A stretch of DNA of 64,000 nt from Sinorhizobium terangae (GTDB lineage: Bacteria; Pseudomonadota; Alphaproteobacteria; Rhizobiales; Rhizobiaceae), in contig NZ_CP121660.1 in assembly GCF_029714365.1 (NCBI RefSeq), positions 1,612,001 through 1,676,000 on the forward strand. Direction: 5' to 3'. The translations under genes were made by a program, and so were the position numbers. The notes under the pieces are model-generated. The model worked only from the letters and a program-made list of their open reading frames with translations. It had not been told where the DNA came from and made no database searches. Below are positions 8,816 to 17,923 of the stretch, one piece after another. How positions within the stretch are numbered: position 1 is the first letter of the stretch; every line of letters begins with the position of its first letter.

Positions 8816-9318
8816 TGCTGAATCGCGGCGCTTCTCATTGAAGCGCCGCTCTTTGGCCCCGCTGAGGGCCAAAGTCGACCCGTTGCGGACTTCGGCAGCA
8901 TTTACTCAGAATGGCTGGATCCCGAGCCGGAAGTAGCTATTGACCGCGACCCGCACATTTACCGGACATTTGCGCCCGTTCATTAATTTCGCGGCTTTCA
9001 TTCATTTTTTCTCGAATGAGCCGATGTGCCACGCCAGCGCTTCCTCAAACGTCCGGAGCTACTGACGCGCCGTCGCAGTGCCGCTGCCATTCCCTTCCAA
9101 TTTGGCGGCGATCTCGCGCTGAAGAGCTATATGGCGCTCGCCGCCCGCGACGGGCCTTTCCGCCGCTGGCAGGCGTTCCTCAATGAGGGCAATGTGATGC
9201 GCTCATATAGCACAAGCGCTCGCACTTCGTTTCAGAACGCCCTCGGAAGCTGACTGAAGCTCGCGCGGAACATGGCGACGTTGCAGCGATTGGGATGTAC
9301 AAACCGGGAGGCTGTCGA
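8816..9318. other. Gap without a recognisable gene
   Basis: About 500 bases after the dead integrase. It holds a degenerate relative of the GAAAGATCGACCC motif (AAAGTCGACCC near 8870) and short open frames with no recognisable product. Confidence 0.4.
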
Positions 9319-9888
9319 ATGTCGGCCATAACGCGCGATCCTGTTTCAGATAGCACCTTGTCCTCCGACCAGCGGATCGGTGCGGCGGGCCTTGAACGTC
9401 GGTCTCTGCAAAGCCGGAGCAGCCCGTTCAAGTCGGCCGTCACCAGCGGAACGATCGCGAGCCTGACGACGACGGCGGCATTGGCGCTGCTCGCTGGATT
9501 GGAGGGACGGAGCATTTTCCAGCCAACCAATGCCACGAGCCATTGGCTTTATAGTGAGAATGCCGGCCACGTCGGGGCCGCGGACGCTAAGCACACGTTG
9601 CTCGGCTACTGCACTCATCATCTGTCGGCGATCTTCTGGGCTCTGCCCTTCGAAGCATGGCTGGCGGCCGACCGCTACAGGGAACCGACCGCAATAATAC
9701 GGAAGGCGGCGCTGACCGCCGCTGTTGCTTACGTGGTCGACTACCACCTGGTTCCGAAGCGGCTGACACCCGGTTGGGAGACCGTTCTCTCGAAGAGATC
9801 GATCGGACTGACCTACGCCGCACTGGCGCTCGGTCTGGCGGCGGGAGCCATGGTGTCACGGAAATCGCAACATCCGGGCGACAAATGA
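9319..9888 (+). CDS. Hypothetical inner-membrane protein
   Basis: I do not recognise a named family. The product of 189 residues has a polar N-terminus, then hydrophobic stretches near TIASLTTTAALALLAGL, YCTHHLSAIFWALPF, AALTAAVAYVVDYHLV and IGLTYAALALGLAAGAMV, suggesting about four membrane helices. The start at 9319 is chosen because GGGAGG lies at 9305-9310; an in-frame ATG at 9295 has no site. It stands alone between the dead integrase and a convergent LysR gene. Confidence 0.65.
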   Translation: MSAITRDPVSDSTLSSDQRIGAAGLERRSLQSRSSPFKSAVTSGTIASLTTTAALALLAGLEGRSIFQPTNATSHWLYSENAGHVGAADAKHTLLGYCTHHLSAIFWALPFEAWLAADRYREPTAIIRKAALTAAVAYVVDYHLVPKRLTPGWETVLSKRSIGLTYAALALGLAAGAMVSRKSQHPGDK

Positions 9889-9929
9889 ACAGCGGATGGC
9901 TGTGTTGGATCCAGTGTGAAGGCCGAAGC

Positions 9930-10814
9930 CTACCCCTTGCCTTCAAGATGCTCGAGCAGGCTCTGCGCGAGCGGCGTCAGTTCCGTGTCGCTGCGGATGC
10001 AGAGCGACAAGCGACGCACCGCCCAATCCTCCGCCAGGCGTTTGACGGAGATCGGCATCGATTTCCGGCAGCGGCGTACGGCCGTCTCGGGCACGATGCC
10101 GACCCCGACCCCGGCGCTCGCCATCCGGCAAATATCGTCGAACCCGCGCAGCCGAATGCGCGGCCTGATCCGCAGACCGATGCGCGCCGCCTGCGCGTCA
10201 AGGTGATCCTGCAAGGCGCCTTCGCGCAGCGCTATGAAATGCTGACCGCGAAGATCGGCAAGGCGGACGTGTCGCATGGCCGCAAGGGCGTGGTCGCGTC
10301 CCGCCACCACGACGAGTCGGTCCGTCACGAAGGGGCGCAGCGTCAGTCCGGTTGTTTCCACCAGATCCGAGAGCACGCCAATTTCGGCGAAGCCGAGCGC
10401 GATACTGCGGGCGATGTCGGCGCTTTGGCGTTCCTTGACCACAATATCGGCTTGCGGATGGGTGGCCAGCCAGGGCGCGAGCCGCGCGGGCAGGAACTCG
10501 GCCAACGCCGCTGTATTGGCCAGGAGGCGGACAGTGCCGCGCAGGTCTTTCGCTAACTGCCCGATCTCAGCGCGCATGCGAGCCATCTGGGAGAGGATCA
10601 GCCGCGCATGGTGCAGCAGCGCCTCGCCGGCTTCGGTCAGTGTCACGCCGCGCCGGCCGCGGTCCAGCAGCTTCACGCCGGCCAAGGTTTCCATCTCGCG
10701 CAGGCGTTCGCTGGCGGCAGGTAGCGACAATCCGGCCTCGACCGCGCCATGAGTGATGCTGCCGGCCTCGGCCACGGTGAGAAACAGGCGCAGGTCGGTC
10801 ACATCGAAACGCAT
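9930..10814 (-). CDS. LysR-family transcriptional regulator
   Basis: A 294-residue LysR regulator: MRFDVTDLRLFLTVAEAGSITHGAVEAGLSLPAASERLREMETLAGVKLLDRGRRGVTLTEAGEALLHHAR, then a substrate-binding domain. The open frame extends far upstream, but the ATG at 10814 gives the family N-terminus. It diverges from the TauE/SafE gene at 10911, and the 96-base gap holds a T-N11-A box, so control of that exporter is likely. Confidence 0.88.
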   Translation of the reverse strand: MRFDVTDLRLFLTVAEAGSITHGAVEAGLSLPAASERLREMETLAGVKLLDRGRRGVTLTEAGEALLHHARLILSQMARMRAEIGQLAKDLRGTVRLLANTAALAEFLPARLAPWLATHPQADIVVKERQSADIARSIALGFAEIGVLSDLVETTGLTLRPFVTDRLVVVAGRDHALAAMRHVRLADLRGQHFIALREGALQDHLDAQAARIGLRIRPRIRLRGFDDICRMASAGVGVGIVPETAVRRCRKSMPISVKRLAEDWAVRRLSLCIRSDTELTPLAQSLLEHLEGKG

Positions 10815-10839
10815 GGCGGCAGAATAATCGGGCGCAAGG

Positions 10840-10856
10840 CTTCGGTCTAGCCGAAG
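10840..10856. promoter_or_regulatory. LysR-type box between regulator and TauE/SafE gene
   Basis: CTTCGG-TCTAG-CCGAAG is a perfect inverted repeat with T-N11-A inside (T10842 to A10854). It sits 26 bases from the LysR start and 54 bases from the transporter start. Binding by the adjacent LysR protein is inferred. Confidence 0.6.
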
Positions 10857-10910
10857 GCTGACTGCGGCACTTCCGCATTGTCTGCGGCGCGTCAGACGGT
10901 ATGACGGGGC

Positions 10911-11660
10911 ATGACCGATCTGTCCATGCCCGTCCTGCTCGCGGCCGCCGCAACCTTCTTCGCCGCCGGCGTCGTCAAGGGCGTGACCGGCATGGGGTTG
11001 CCGACGGTGGCGATGGGAGTGCTTGGCGCGCTGATCTCGCCGCTCTCGGCGGCCGGCTTGCTGATCGTCCCGTCCTTCGTCACCAATGTCTGGCAGCTTC
11101 TGGCCGGTCCCGCCTTCGGTCCGCTCGTCCGCCGATTCTGGCCGATGATGCTGGCGATCTGCACCGGCACGATGCTGGGTGTGACATGGCTGACCAGCGG
11201 CGAGACCGAGGCGACCACCACCGCCCTCGGCGCCGCGCTCGTCACTTACGCCGGCTATTCCTTGCTGGGGTCCCAGATTCGCGTGCCCTGGCACTGGGAG
11301 CCATGGCTTTCGCCGCTGATCGGCGCGGTGACCGGCGTCGTGACGGGCGGCACAGGGATACTCGTCATACCGGCCGTGCCCTACTTGCAGGCGCTCAGCC
11401 TTCCGCGGGACGATCTGGTGCAGGCGCTCGGGTTATCGTTTACTGTGTCGACCGTTGCACTCGCCGCGGCGCTTGGCGCACACGGCGCATTCGAACTCCA
11501 GGGACTGGCGCTCTCGGTACTGGCTCTTGGTCCTGCGCTGGCAGGCATGTGGGCTGGCCAGGCGCTGCGTGGGCGGATCAGCCCGGCTGCCTTTCGACGC
11601 CTGTTCCTTATCTGCTTGCTCCTGCTCGGAGCGGAAATGTCGATGAGATCGTTGGTGTGA
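10911..11660 (+). CDS. TauE/SafE-family sulfite/anion exporter
   Basis: Inner-membrane permease of 249 residues with about eight hydrophobic helices and the two-fold repeat typical of the TauE/SafE family (FAAGVVKGVTGMGLPTVAMGVLGALISPLSAAGLLIVPSFVTNVWQ in the first half, TGVVTGGTGILVIPAVPYLQALSL in the second). Known members move sulfite, sulfoacetate or other organic anions; the substrate here is open. It diverges from a LysR gene that is likely its regulator. Confidence 0.82.
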   Translation: MTDLSMPVLLAAAATFFAAGVVKGVTGMGLPTVAMGVLGALISPLSAAGLLIVPSFVTNVWQLLAGPAFGPLVRRFWPMMLAICTGTMLGVTWLTSGETEATTTALGAALVTYAGYSLLGSQIRVPWHWEPWLSPLIGAVTGVVTGGTGILVIPAVPYLQALSLPRDDLVQALGLSFTVSTVALAAALGAHGAFELQGLALSVLALGPALAGMWAGQALRGRISPAAFRRLFLICLLLLGAEMSMRSLV

Positions 11661-11779
11661 AGGAACTCCAAGCGCCGTTCGGGCCAGAAAGCGGTCACTT
11701 GAAAGTCGATTCAGTGCAAATCAAAAATCGCCTGCTGGACCCCAAGAGAAGAACGGTCGAATCCTTCCCAGGAAAGCCA

Positions 11780-12412
11780 TCAAAAGACGGGCATCATCGC
11801 AACGCGACGAAGTGGGTCGAGACCTTTAGCTTTTTCCGCCGCAAGGTTGGCGCTCAGGCGCTCCGGACATGCATCTCCCTCCACAATGTGGAATCCCAGT
11901 GACGTGTAGAACGGCGCGTTAAAGGGGGCGAGGCGATCCGTCGTTAGAGTTGCACCTTGGAGCTTTCTTGCACGGCCTTCGTCTAGCAGGGCTTTCATGA
12001 TCTGCCTTCCTATGCCCCTTCTCTGCCAGCTTGGATGCACGTCCACTTCGCCAATGTGCAGGCAACCGTCCGCTATATACCCTCCGCCGTAGCCGACGGG
12101 GATGGCCTGCTCGTCGAATGCAGCGAATAGGAAGCCGGCATCGAGATATTGCTGCAGTTCGCCGTCACTGCTGGCCGCCGCTTCACCAGTCACGGCGCCC
12201 GCCCCGCGCAGGGTCTCGAATGAAGCTAGTTCTATCGTGCGTAATGCCGCAAAATGATCTCGGTTCGCTCTTCCTATACGGAAACTCACGTCGACCTCAT
12301 CTACTTGGATTTCTGGTGCTCTACCCAACAGCGTTTTACTGATGCCGAGCTCGCGATCCAACGGTAGTTGCAACCTTTTCCCGGACGTCGAGAGTGAAGC
12401 GCGCACCTTCAT
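11780..12412 (-). CDS. GNAT-family N-acetyltransferase
   Basis: A 210-residue protein with a GNAT core: FRIGRANRDHFAALRTIELASF, then EVDVHPSWQRRGIGRQIMKALLDEGRARKLQGATLTTD, which carries the acetyl-CoA pyrophosphate loop (QRRGIG). FNAPFYTSLGFHIV supplies the typical late motif. The start at 12412 has GAGGAG close upstream. It would acetylate a small molecule or peptide N-terminus. It sits downstream of the dehydrogenase-like gene on the same strand, with 27 bases between. Confidence 0.83.
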   Translation of the reverse strand: MKVRASLSTSGKRLQLPLDRELGISKTLLGRAPEIQVDEVDVSFRIGRANRDHFAALRTIELASFETLRGAGAVTGEAAASSDGELQQYLDAGFLFAAFDEQAIPVGYGGGYIADGCLHIGEVDVHPSWQRRGIGRQIMKALLDEGRARKLQGATLTTDRLAPFNAPFYTSLGFHIVEGDACPERLSANLAAEKAKGLDPLRRVAMMPVF

Positions 12413-12439
12413 TTCACTCCTCTTTGTTGGATTGCGTGG

Positions 12440-13477
12440 TCACCTCGCGGCAATTTCGAACGCCAAGTGATCGGGCTGGAGCGCGGTTAGCACCTCCTCG
12501 GCGTTGAGGATTTCGCCGGGCGCGTGTGCTCCTGCATGGCTGAACTGCCGGCCGAGAAGACGCTCGACGACCTCGCAGACGAGCGGTGCGGTGAAGGCGT
12601 AAATGTCCTGTCCTCGGGCAACAGTCCGTCGACTGGCTCCTTCGCGCCTCGCAACGACTTCGACGACGAACTGTTGCGCTGAGCGCCCGGTCGGGTCCGC
12701 CGCGTTCGGAGCGGGCGTCGCCTTGTCGCGAATGTCGCTGAGAGCGACCGCGCTCAAATAGGTGTGGAGCTCTGTTGTCTTCACGTGCCGAGAGATCAGA
12801 ACGATCTCGGAGAATGGCATTTCGCTGACGATCTGACTGCCCAGCCCGGACCCGAACTCCCAGTGCTTCTGCGCAGGCGGGAGAGCCAAGGGACTGAGGC
12901 GGCCCTCGGAGACAACCATGCGCGTTGCCTTGTTCCGTTCACCGGTAACGCGGGTGCCGCGCGTCGGGTGCCAGCTGTCGAGTCCGATGAAGATGTCGAT
13001 CGTGTCCGCAGACGTCCAGCCTCTCAACGTGGCGGTGACCAGCAGGTCGGCGAACCCGCCGTAGAACCCCATACCGGGGATGACCGCAACTCCGGCTTGG
13101 CGGGCAGATTCATCGAAATTCTCAAGGGTCGTTCCGACGCTCGGTTGCTCGGCGCTGACATCAATATAGTGGATCCCTGACTTTACCGCTGCAGCGGCCA
13201 ACGCATCGGCGGTATCGAGGAATGGCCCTGCGCAATTGATCACGGCCTCTGCGCCGGCCAATACCCGCATTAGCGACCCCTCATCGTCGACGGTCGCTGG
13301 GCGGCAGAGCACCTCCGGCTCGCGAAAGTTTGCCGCTGCGAACGCCTCGGCACTGCGGGCGATTGCGATCGGCCGAAGCCCACGGCGCAACAATTCCGCG
13401 ACCACGAAGCGGCCGGTATGCCCTGTTGCTCCAAATACCGCTACCGTCCCAGCGGTTATCATCACATTCTCTGTCAT
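12440..13477 (-). CDS. Saccharopine dehydrogenase-like NAD(P)-binding protein
   Basis: A 345-residue Rossmann protein. VAVFGATGHTGRFVVAELLRRG near the N-terminus is the dinucleotide-binding loop, followed by AEAVINCAGPFLDTADALAAAAVKSGIHYIDVSAEQ and GMGFYGGFADLLV, as in the saccharopine dehydrogenase-like/trans-acting enoyl reductase family. The actual substrate is unknown. The ATG at 13477 is chosen because GGAGG precedes it at 6 bases; the frame also has an upstream ATG at 13489. It faces a TetR gene across twin palindromic operators, so it is probably repressed by that protein and induced by an unknown ligand. Confidence 0.8.
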   Translation of the reverse strand: MTENVMITAGTVAVFGATGHTGRFVVAELLRRGLRPIAIARSAEAFAAANFREPEVLCRPATVDDEGSLMRVLAGAEAVINCAGPFLDTADALAAAAVKSGIHYIDVSAEQPSVGTTLENFDESARQAGVAVIPGMGFYGGFADLLVTATLRGWTSADTIDIFIGLDSWHPTRGTRVTGERNKATRMVVSEGRLSPLALPPAQKHWEFGSGLGSQIVSEMPFSEIVLISRHVKTTELHTYLSAVALSDIRDKATPAPNAADPTGRSAQQFVVEVVARREGASRRTVARGQDIYAFTAPLVCEVVERLLGRQFSHAGAHAPGEILNAEEVLTALQPDHLAFEIAAR

Positions 13478-13492
13478 TAATTCCTCCATGCT

Positions 13493-13531
13493 ACAGACCT
13501 GTCTGTTGCAGAGAAGTACATACAGGTCTGT
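13493..13531. promoter_or_regulatory. Twin TetR operators
   Basis: ACAGAC-CT-GTCTGT at 13493-13506 is a perfect 14-base palindrome, and ACATAC-AG-GTCTGT at 13518-13531 is the same site with one mismatch. Their centres are 25 bases apart. The pair also forms a larger perfect repeat, CTACAGACCTGT with ACAGGTCTGTAG. The site lies in the only gap between the divergent dehydrogenase-like and TetR genes. Confidence 0.78.
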
Positions 13532-13583
13532 AGCGCGTCAAGACCTTCCGTGCTATATCTGCTGGACAAAGTGGAGGCCGAGC

Positions 13584-14204
13584 ATGTCGAGAATTGCATC
13601 CATTCCTGTCGGCCACGGCGCCAACGTCCGCAACAGGATCCTCGAAACCGCGTCAGAGCTCTTCTACAAGCAAGGCGTTCGGGCGGTAGGTGTCGACCTG
13701 GTGGTCGAGAAAGCCGGCGTCGCGAAGACGAGCCTCTACCGTCATTTCGGCACGAAGGACGATCTCGTTGCCGCGTTCCTGGAGCGCGAAGATCAGGACT
13801 TCTGGGGCCAGTGGGGTAGCGTGACAGCGCAACACCAAAACAACGCCAAGGCGCAGTTGGACGCCCATATGGGTTGGATTGGCGAACGTGTCGGAAGGCC
13901 GCACTATCGAGGCTGCCCACAGATCAACGTAGCCGCCGAGTTTCCTGAACCTGACCATCCCGCGCGCAAGATTGCCGAGGCCCATAAGCGCGAGATGCGG
14001 CGGCGGCTGAAAGTGATCGCGGAGCATCTCGACGTGGCTGCCCCTGATGAACTAGCGGGCCAGCTCGCGGTTCTGATAAACGGCGCCTTCGTCAGCTCAC
14101 AAATTTTCGAGCCGGGCGAGGCCACGCCGCTGCTTCGGCGCGCGGCCGAAGCACTGATATCCGCTGGCGAGGCATCGAGGTCACGCTCGGGCCGACGGCA
14201 GTAA
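13584..14204 (+). CDS. TetR-family transcriptional repressor
   Basis: A 206-residue TetR protein. The N-terminal HTH reads RNRILETASELFYKQGVRAVGVDLVVEKAGVAKTSLYRHFGTKDDLVAAFLE, and the C-terminal ligand domain ends in LLRRAAEALISAG. The frame is open far upstream, but ATG 13584, after a GTGGAGG stretch, gives the normal N-terminus. It should bind the twin palindromes at 13493-13531 and repress both itself and the divergent dehydrogenase-like gene. The ligand is unknown. Confidence 0.88.
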   Translation: MSRIASIPVGHGANVRNRILETASELFYKQGVRAVGVDLVVEKAGVAKTSLYRHFGTKDDLVAAFLEREDQDFWGQWGSVTAQHQNNAKAQLDAHMGWIGERVGRPHYRGCPQINVAAEFPEPDHPARKIAEAHKREMRRRLKVIAEHLDVAAPDELAGQLAVLINGAFVSSQIFEPGEATPLLRRAAEALISAGEASRSRSGRRQ

Positions 14205-14390
14205 CTCCGCCGCTTCGACGCGCGCCACGAGCAGCCGCCCATGCACCGGACCCCCGACTGCTTTCGACCAAAACCGCGACGGATGGGAACCGGGAAGATC
14301 GACCCCTGAGCCGGCATTCACCGATACCGTTCCTGAATTTTCGGTGATCGCCCCGTTGCGGATACTCTGACCACGAGGCACTCTGCCGCG

Positions 14391-15000
14391 GTGGAGGCCG
14401 TTCGCTGCATTCGGACCTCGGTGGAGCGCTCGCTTCGCCTCATGAATACCGACTACATTGACCTGCTTCTCATCCACAGACCCGACCCGTTCATAAACCA
14501 CTTCGAGACCGGTGCGGTGCTGGATGCAATGGTCAAGGAAGGAAAGGTACGAGCTGTTGGAGTCTCGAATTTCCGGACCTGGGATTATGAATTGCTGCAG
14601 TCGGCGATGGCGACGCGATTGTCTGTAAATGAAATCGAATTAAGCTTGCTCGCTCGTGACGCGTTCACAAACGGTGACGTAGCCTTTTTCCAACAGCGCC
14701 AAATTCCGCTGATGGCGTGGTCTCCTTTGGCGGGAGGTCGATTGATAAACGACGCTGATGAAGGCTTAGCATCTGCTCTTGATCGCGTTGCTCACACGTA
14801 TGGCGTAGATCGTGCAGCAGTCGCTCTGGCGTGGCTGCTGGCGCACCCGGCGCAGATTCTCCCGGTGCTCGGCACCAACAATCTCGATCGTATCCGCAAT
14901 CTCTCGAAGGCCGGACAAGTCAAGATCGACCGGATGACTTGGTTCACTCTCTACACGGCGGCATGGGAGATGACGTTCCATGATTTGAGAGCATGCGTCA
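14391..15000 (+). pseudogene. Aldo/keto reductase, 5'-truncated remnant
   Basis: About 200 residues match the C-terminal two-thirds of YdhF-type aldo/keto reductases: SVERSLRLMNTDYIDLLLIHRPDPF, GKVRAVGVSNF, IPLMAWSPLAGGRL, GVDRAAVALAWLLAHPAQILPVLGTNNLDRI. The first 90 or so residues, with the catalytic Asp and Tyr, are missing. The frame also runs past the normal C-terminus (about EMTFHDL) into unrelated sequence up to 15215. So both ends are abnormal and the gene is best read as a remnant. Confidence 0.75.
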
Positions 15001-15370
15001 ATGATGCATCGACGGCGCATGACGGTATGGTGGCGCATGGCGCACCGCGCCCGTTCAGCTCCCGTCGTCCGGCTTCCGCTCTTCACCCAGAGCGCATTCT
15101 TTCTTTCGTGTTCGTTAGCTCTAAAGTTGTTCGCCTCCTGCACATGTGTCTCGACCGACAGTTACATTCACCGATCTTTCGCGCTACCGGGATGTGGTCG
15201 CGGAGTCCCTATTAGAAGAGGTTCACACTATGTGGACCGACGTACGCTATTCTGTACCCTGTGTTCGCGCTGTGCTCGTGAACTCGTTCGCCTCGGCGAG
15301 ATCTTTTCTGATGACGTCATCTTCCGAGAGAGACCTACTTGAGAGTGTGCAATGCCAAAAGCGGGGGAAC
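15001..15370. other. Gap without a recognisable gene
   Basis: Between the aldo/keto reductase remnant and the end of the NUDIX gene. Open frames here show no family pattern and no good ribosome-binding site. Confidence 0.4.
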
Positions 15371-15847
15371 TTACCCCATTTTCAGCATACTCGACAGAAG
15401 CCCTTTCAACTCAGGCTCTTGAACGCGCAATGCAGCTTCGGTCGGCGACAACCATTCGACTTTCCGCTGGTCGACTTCCGGGAATGTGCTGTCGACCTTG
15501 TCTACTTTCAAGGCGTGAACCTCCACGACGGTGGGTATCTTCTCGCCGTTATCGAGCGTCTTCAGGTACGTGTAATATCCCAACGGACGCTTCTTAGCCT
15601 TGCCGACCACACCGGCCTCTTCCCAGGCCTCACGCTCAGCAACCTGGTGAGATTTCAGCCCCTTGATGGGCCAGCCTTTCGGGACGGTCCAGCGACGCGA
15701 GTCACGGGTCGTTATCACGAGGACTTCTACGGAACCCTTGTCGCCCAGGCGATGGCAAAGCGCTCCAATCTGCTCGGCAGCGCCGTTCTTCATCATTGAC
15801 CCTGCGAAGCTCGCAAGTCGCGTCAGGTGTCGTTCATTCTTCTTCAT
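15371..15847 (-). CDS. NUDIX hydrolase
   Basis: A 158-residue NUDIX protein that would hydrolyse a nucleoside diphosphate-linked or polyphosphate substrate. The box reads GWPIKGLKSHQVAEREAWEEAGVVG: the REAWEEAGV half is canonical, but the first Glu of the consensus is replaced. PKGWPIKGLKSHQVAEREA resembles diphosphoinositol polyphosphate phosphohydrolase-like members common in rhizobia. The start at 15847 (MKKNERHLTRLASFAG) is the best guess; the frame is open upstream to 16015 and the site is weak. A second NUDIX gene is at 19842. Confidence 0.75.
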   Translation of the reverse strand: MKKNERHLTRLASFAGSMMKNGAAEQIGALCHRLGDKGSVEVLVITTRDSRRWTVPKGWPIKGLKSHQVAEREAWEEAGVVGKAKKRPLGYYTYLKTLDNGEKIPTVVEVHALKVDKVDSTFPEVDQRKVEWLSPTEAALRVQEPELKGLLSSMLKMG

Positions 15848-16063
15848 GGCGCAGCTCAATCGGCCTGAAACAGGGCTCGTCAAATTCTTGGGAAAGCAGT
15901 TGACGGACAATCTATGCCAATCTCTCTGCCCGGTCGACGGGACGCAAAAAATGAAAGCTGATGTATCAAGCGGAGCCAGGGAACCTTTCTGCCACTTGAA
16001 AAGTTTATTGCGCATCGCTCCTGAACCACCCGTTTGGGGGCGAGGAGTATTGCCATTACTTCA

Positions 16064-16093
16064 GCGCCCGCCGATTGGCGGGCGCATTTTATT
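16064..16093 (+). terminator. Candidate rho-independent terminator
   Basis: GCGCCCGCC-GATT-GGCGGGCGC forms a perfect 9-base stem at 16064-16085 and is followed by ATTTTATT. No plus-strand gene ends nearby, so it may be left over from a lost gene, or insulate the DUF47-pit pair. Confidence 0.5.
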
Positions 16094-16277
16094 GTGTGAG
16101 CCTAAGACAGACCGGGATATCTTGACCTGATCAGAGCCTGAGTCGCGCGAAGTCTAGCGTGCTGCGCCTGCACGGATCCCTGTGGGAAACGGCCATTTCC
16201 GGGGCCTTGGAACGTTCCCAGCTCGCACAGGTCCAATATGACGGATTTGTGACAATCGACAACCGCATGGATCGCCG

Positions 16278-16921
16278 ATGCTCGGCCTGTTTCGCAAGCT
16301 CCTCCCTCGTGAAGACCGGTTCTTCGATCTGTTCGAACAGCATTCGCGCACGGTCATGGCGGCCGCGGAGGCGCTGAACGCGCTGCTCGCTGGCGGACCG
16401 GACATCGAACGCCATTGCGATCGCATCGTCCAACTTGAGGACGAGGCCGACGCGATCACCCGAGAGGTCCTGCTGGCGGTGCGCCGCAGCTTCATCACGC
16501 CCTTCGACCGCGGCGACATCAAGGATCTCATCCAGTCGATGGACGATGCGATCGACATGATGCACAAGACGGTGAAGACCATCCGGCTCTATGAGCAGAA
16601 AAGCTTCGATCCCGGCATGCAGGCAATGGGCGTCGCGGTCGTCGAGGACGCGCATCTCGTCGCCGAGGCCATTCCGCTCCTCAACCGGATCGGCGTCAAC
16701 GCGCACCGCCTGAGCACGATCGCCGAGGAGGTGACCCGTGTCGAAGGCCGCTCCGACGAACTGCAGAGCAGGGCCTGAAGGACCTGTTCAAGCGGCATGG
16801 CAGCACCAATCCCATGGCCTATATCATCGGCAGCGAAATCTATGGCGAACTCGAAAAGGTCGTCGACCGCTTCGAGGATGTTGCCAACGAAATCAGCGGC
16901 ATCGTGATCGAGAACGTCTGA
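16278..16921 (+). pseudogene. DUF47/PhoU-like partner of Pit transporter, frameshifted
   Basis: Companion of low-affinity phosphate transporters (OrfA of rhizobial orfA-pit). MLGLFRKLLPREDRFFDLFEQHSRTVMAAAEAL and the helical core LEDEADAITREVLLAVRRSFITPFDRGDI are typical. The frame breaks at 16765/16766, where one base is missing from codons for DELHEQGLKDLF; after it the ending KRHGSTNPMAYIIGSEIYGELEKVVDRFEDVANEISGIVIENV is in another frame. Restoring one base gives 214 residues, the usual length. As it stands it ends early at 16778. The intact stop would overlap the pit start (TGATG). Confidence 0.87.
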
Positions 16922-17923
16922 TGGACGCCACCCTCGCCTTCCCGCTGCTTGTGGGTCTCATCGGGGTTGCCCTGTTTTTCGATTTCCTGAACGGATTGCA
17001 CGATGCAGCCAATTCGATCGCGACGATCGTCTCGACGCGGGTGCTGCGGCCGCAATATGCCGTCATGTGGGCGGCCTTCTTCAACTTCATCGCCTTCCTC
17101 TTCTTCGGTCTGCATGTGGCCGAGACGCTTGGGAAGGGCATCATCAATCCCGGCATCGTCACGCCGCAGGTCATCTTTGCGGCGCTGATTGGTGCGATCG
17201 TCTGGAACATCCTGACCTGGGTCTTCGGCATCCCGTCGAGCTCTTCGCACGCGCTCGTCGGTGGCCTCGTCGGCGCAGGCCTTGCCAAGGCCGGCTTCAG
17301 TTCCATCGTCTGGTCCGGCCTCCTGAAGACTGCCGGCGCCATTGTCATGTCACGGGGGATCGGCTTCGTGCTGGCTGTTTTGCTGGTGCTGATCGTCTCC
17401 TGGCTGTTCGTGCGCCAGACGCCATTCTCCGTCGACAACACCTTCCGAGGGCTGCAATTCGTGTCGGCCTCGCTTTATTCGCTCGGCCATGGCGGCAACG
17501 ACGCGCAGAAGACCATGGGCATCATCGCCGTGCTCCTCTTTTCCCAAGGCTACCTCGGGCCGGAATTCCACGTGCCCTTCTGGGTGGTCCTCACCTGCCA
17601 GGCGGCAATTGCGCTCGGCACGCTTTTCGGGGGATGGAGCATCGTCCACACGATGGGATCGAAGATCACCAAGCTCAACCCGATGCAGGGCTTCTGTGCG
17701 CAGACCGGCGGCGCCATTACGCTTTTTGCCGCCACCTGGCTCGGCATTCCGGTCTCGACAACCCATACGATCACCGGCGCCATCATCGGCGTCGGCTCGG
17801 CCCGCGTCTCGGCCGTGCGGTGGGGGCCTCGCCGGAAATATCGTCGTCGCCTGGGTAATCACGCTACCAGCGGCCGCGCTAATATCGGCCGTTTCCTACT
17901 ATGCAGTCGATATAATAGGCTAG
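16921..17923 (+). pseudogene. pit: Pit-type inorganic phosphate transporter, frameshifted near the C-terminus
   Basis: Low-affinity phosphate permease with about ten membrane helices. Both signature repeats are present: FDFLNGLHDAANSIATIVSTRVL near the N-terminus and SLGHGGNDAQKTMGI with VSTTHTITGAIIGVGSA in the second half. A run of five G at 17822-17826, where four are expected, shifts the frame after SAVRWG. The old ending (LAGNIVVAWVITLPAAALISAVSYYAVDIIG, stop 17921-17923) is then out of frame and an altered tail runs to 17964. Removing one G gives 333 residues, the normal length. The last helix is lost as read. A homopolymer sequencing error cannot be excluded. Confidence 0.87.

Noticed and set aside
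9026..9253. A 75-codon plus-strand frame
   Set aside because: No ribosome-binding site, no family pattern, and basic low-complexity composition typical of chance frames in GC-rich DNA.
9930..11294. One 454-residue minus-strand frame reaching over the LysR gene and beyond
   Set aside because: Only the part from 10814 down matches a LysR protein; the extension is antisense to the TauE/SafE gene and has no family pattern.
13236..13583. N-terminal extension of the TetR frame by 116 codons
   Set aside because: It is antisense to the dehydrogenase-like gene and would cover the operators; the TetR fold starts normally at 13584.
15001..15215. C-terminal extension of the aldo/keto reductase frame
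   Set aside because: Homology ends near 14995; the rest is Arg/Ser-rich read-through and not part of a real protein.
16200..16277. Possible Pho box upstream of the DUF47-pit pair (TTGTGACAATCGACAA)
   Set aside because: TGTCA-like halves are present but not in the 11-base direct-repeat spacing of a Pho box.
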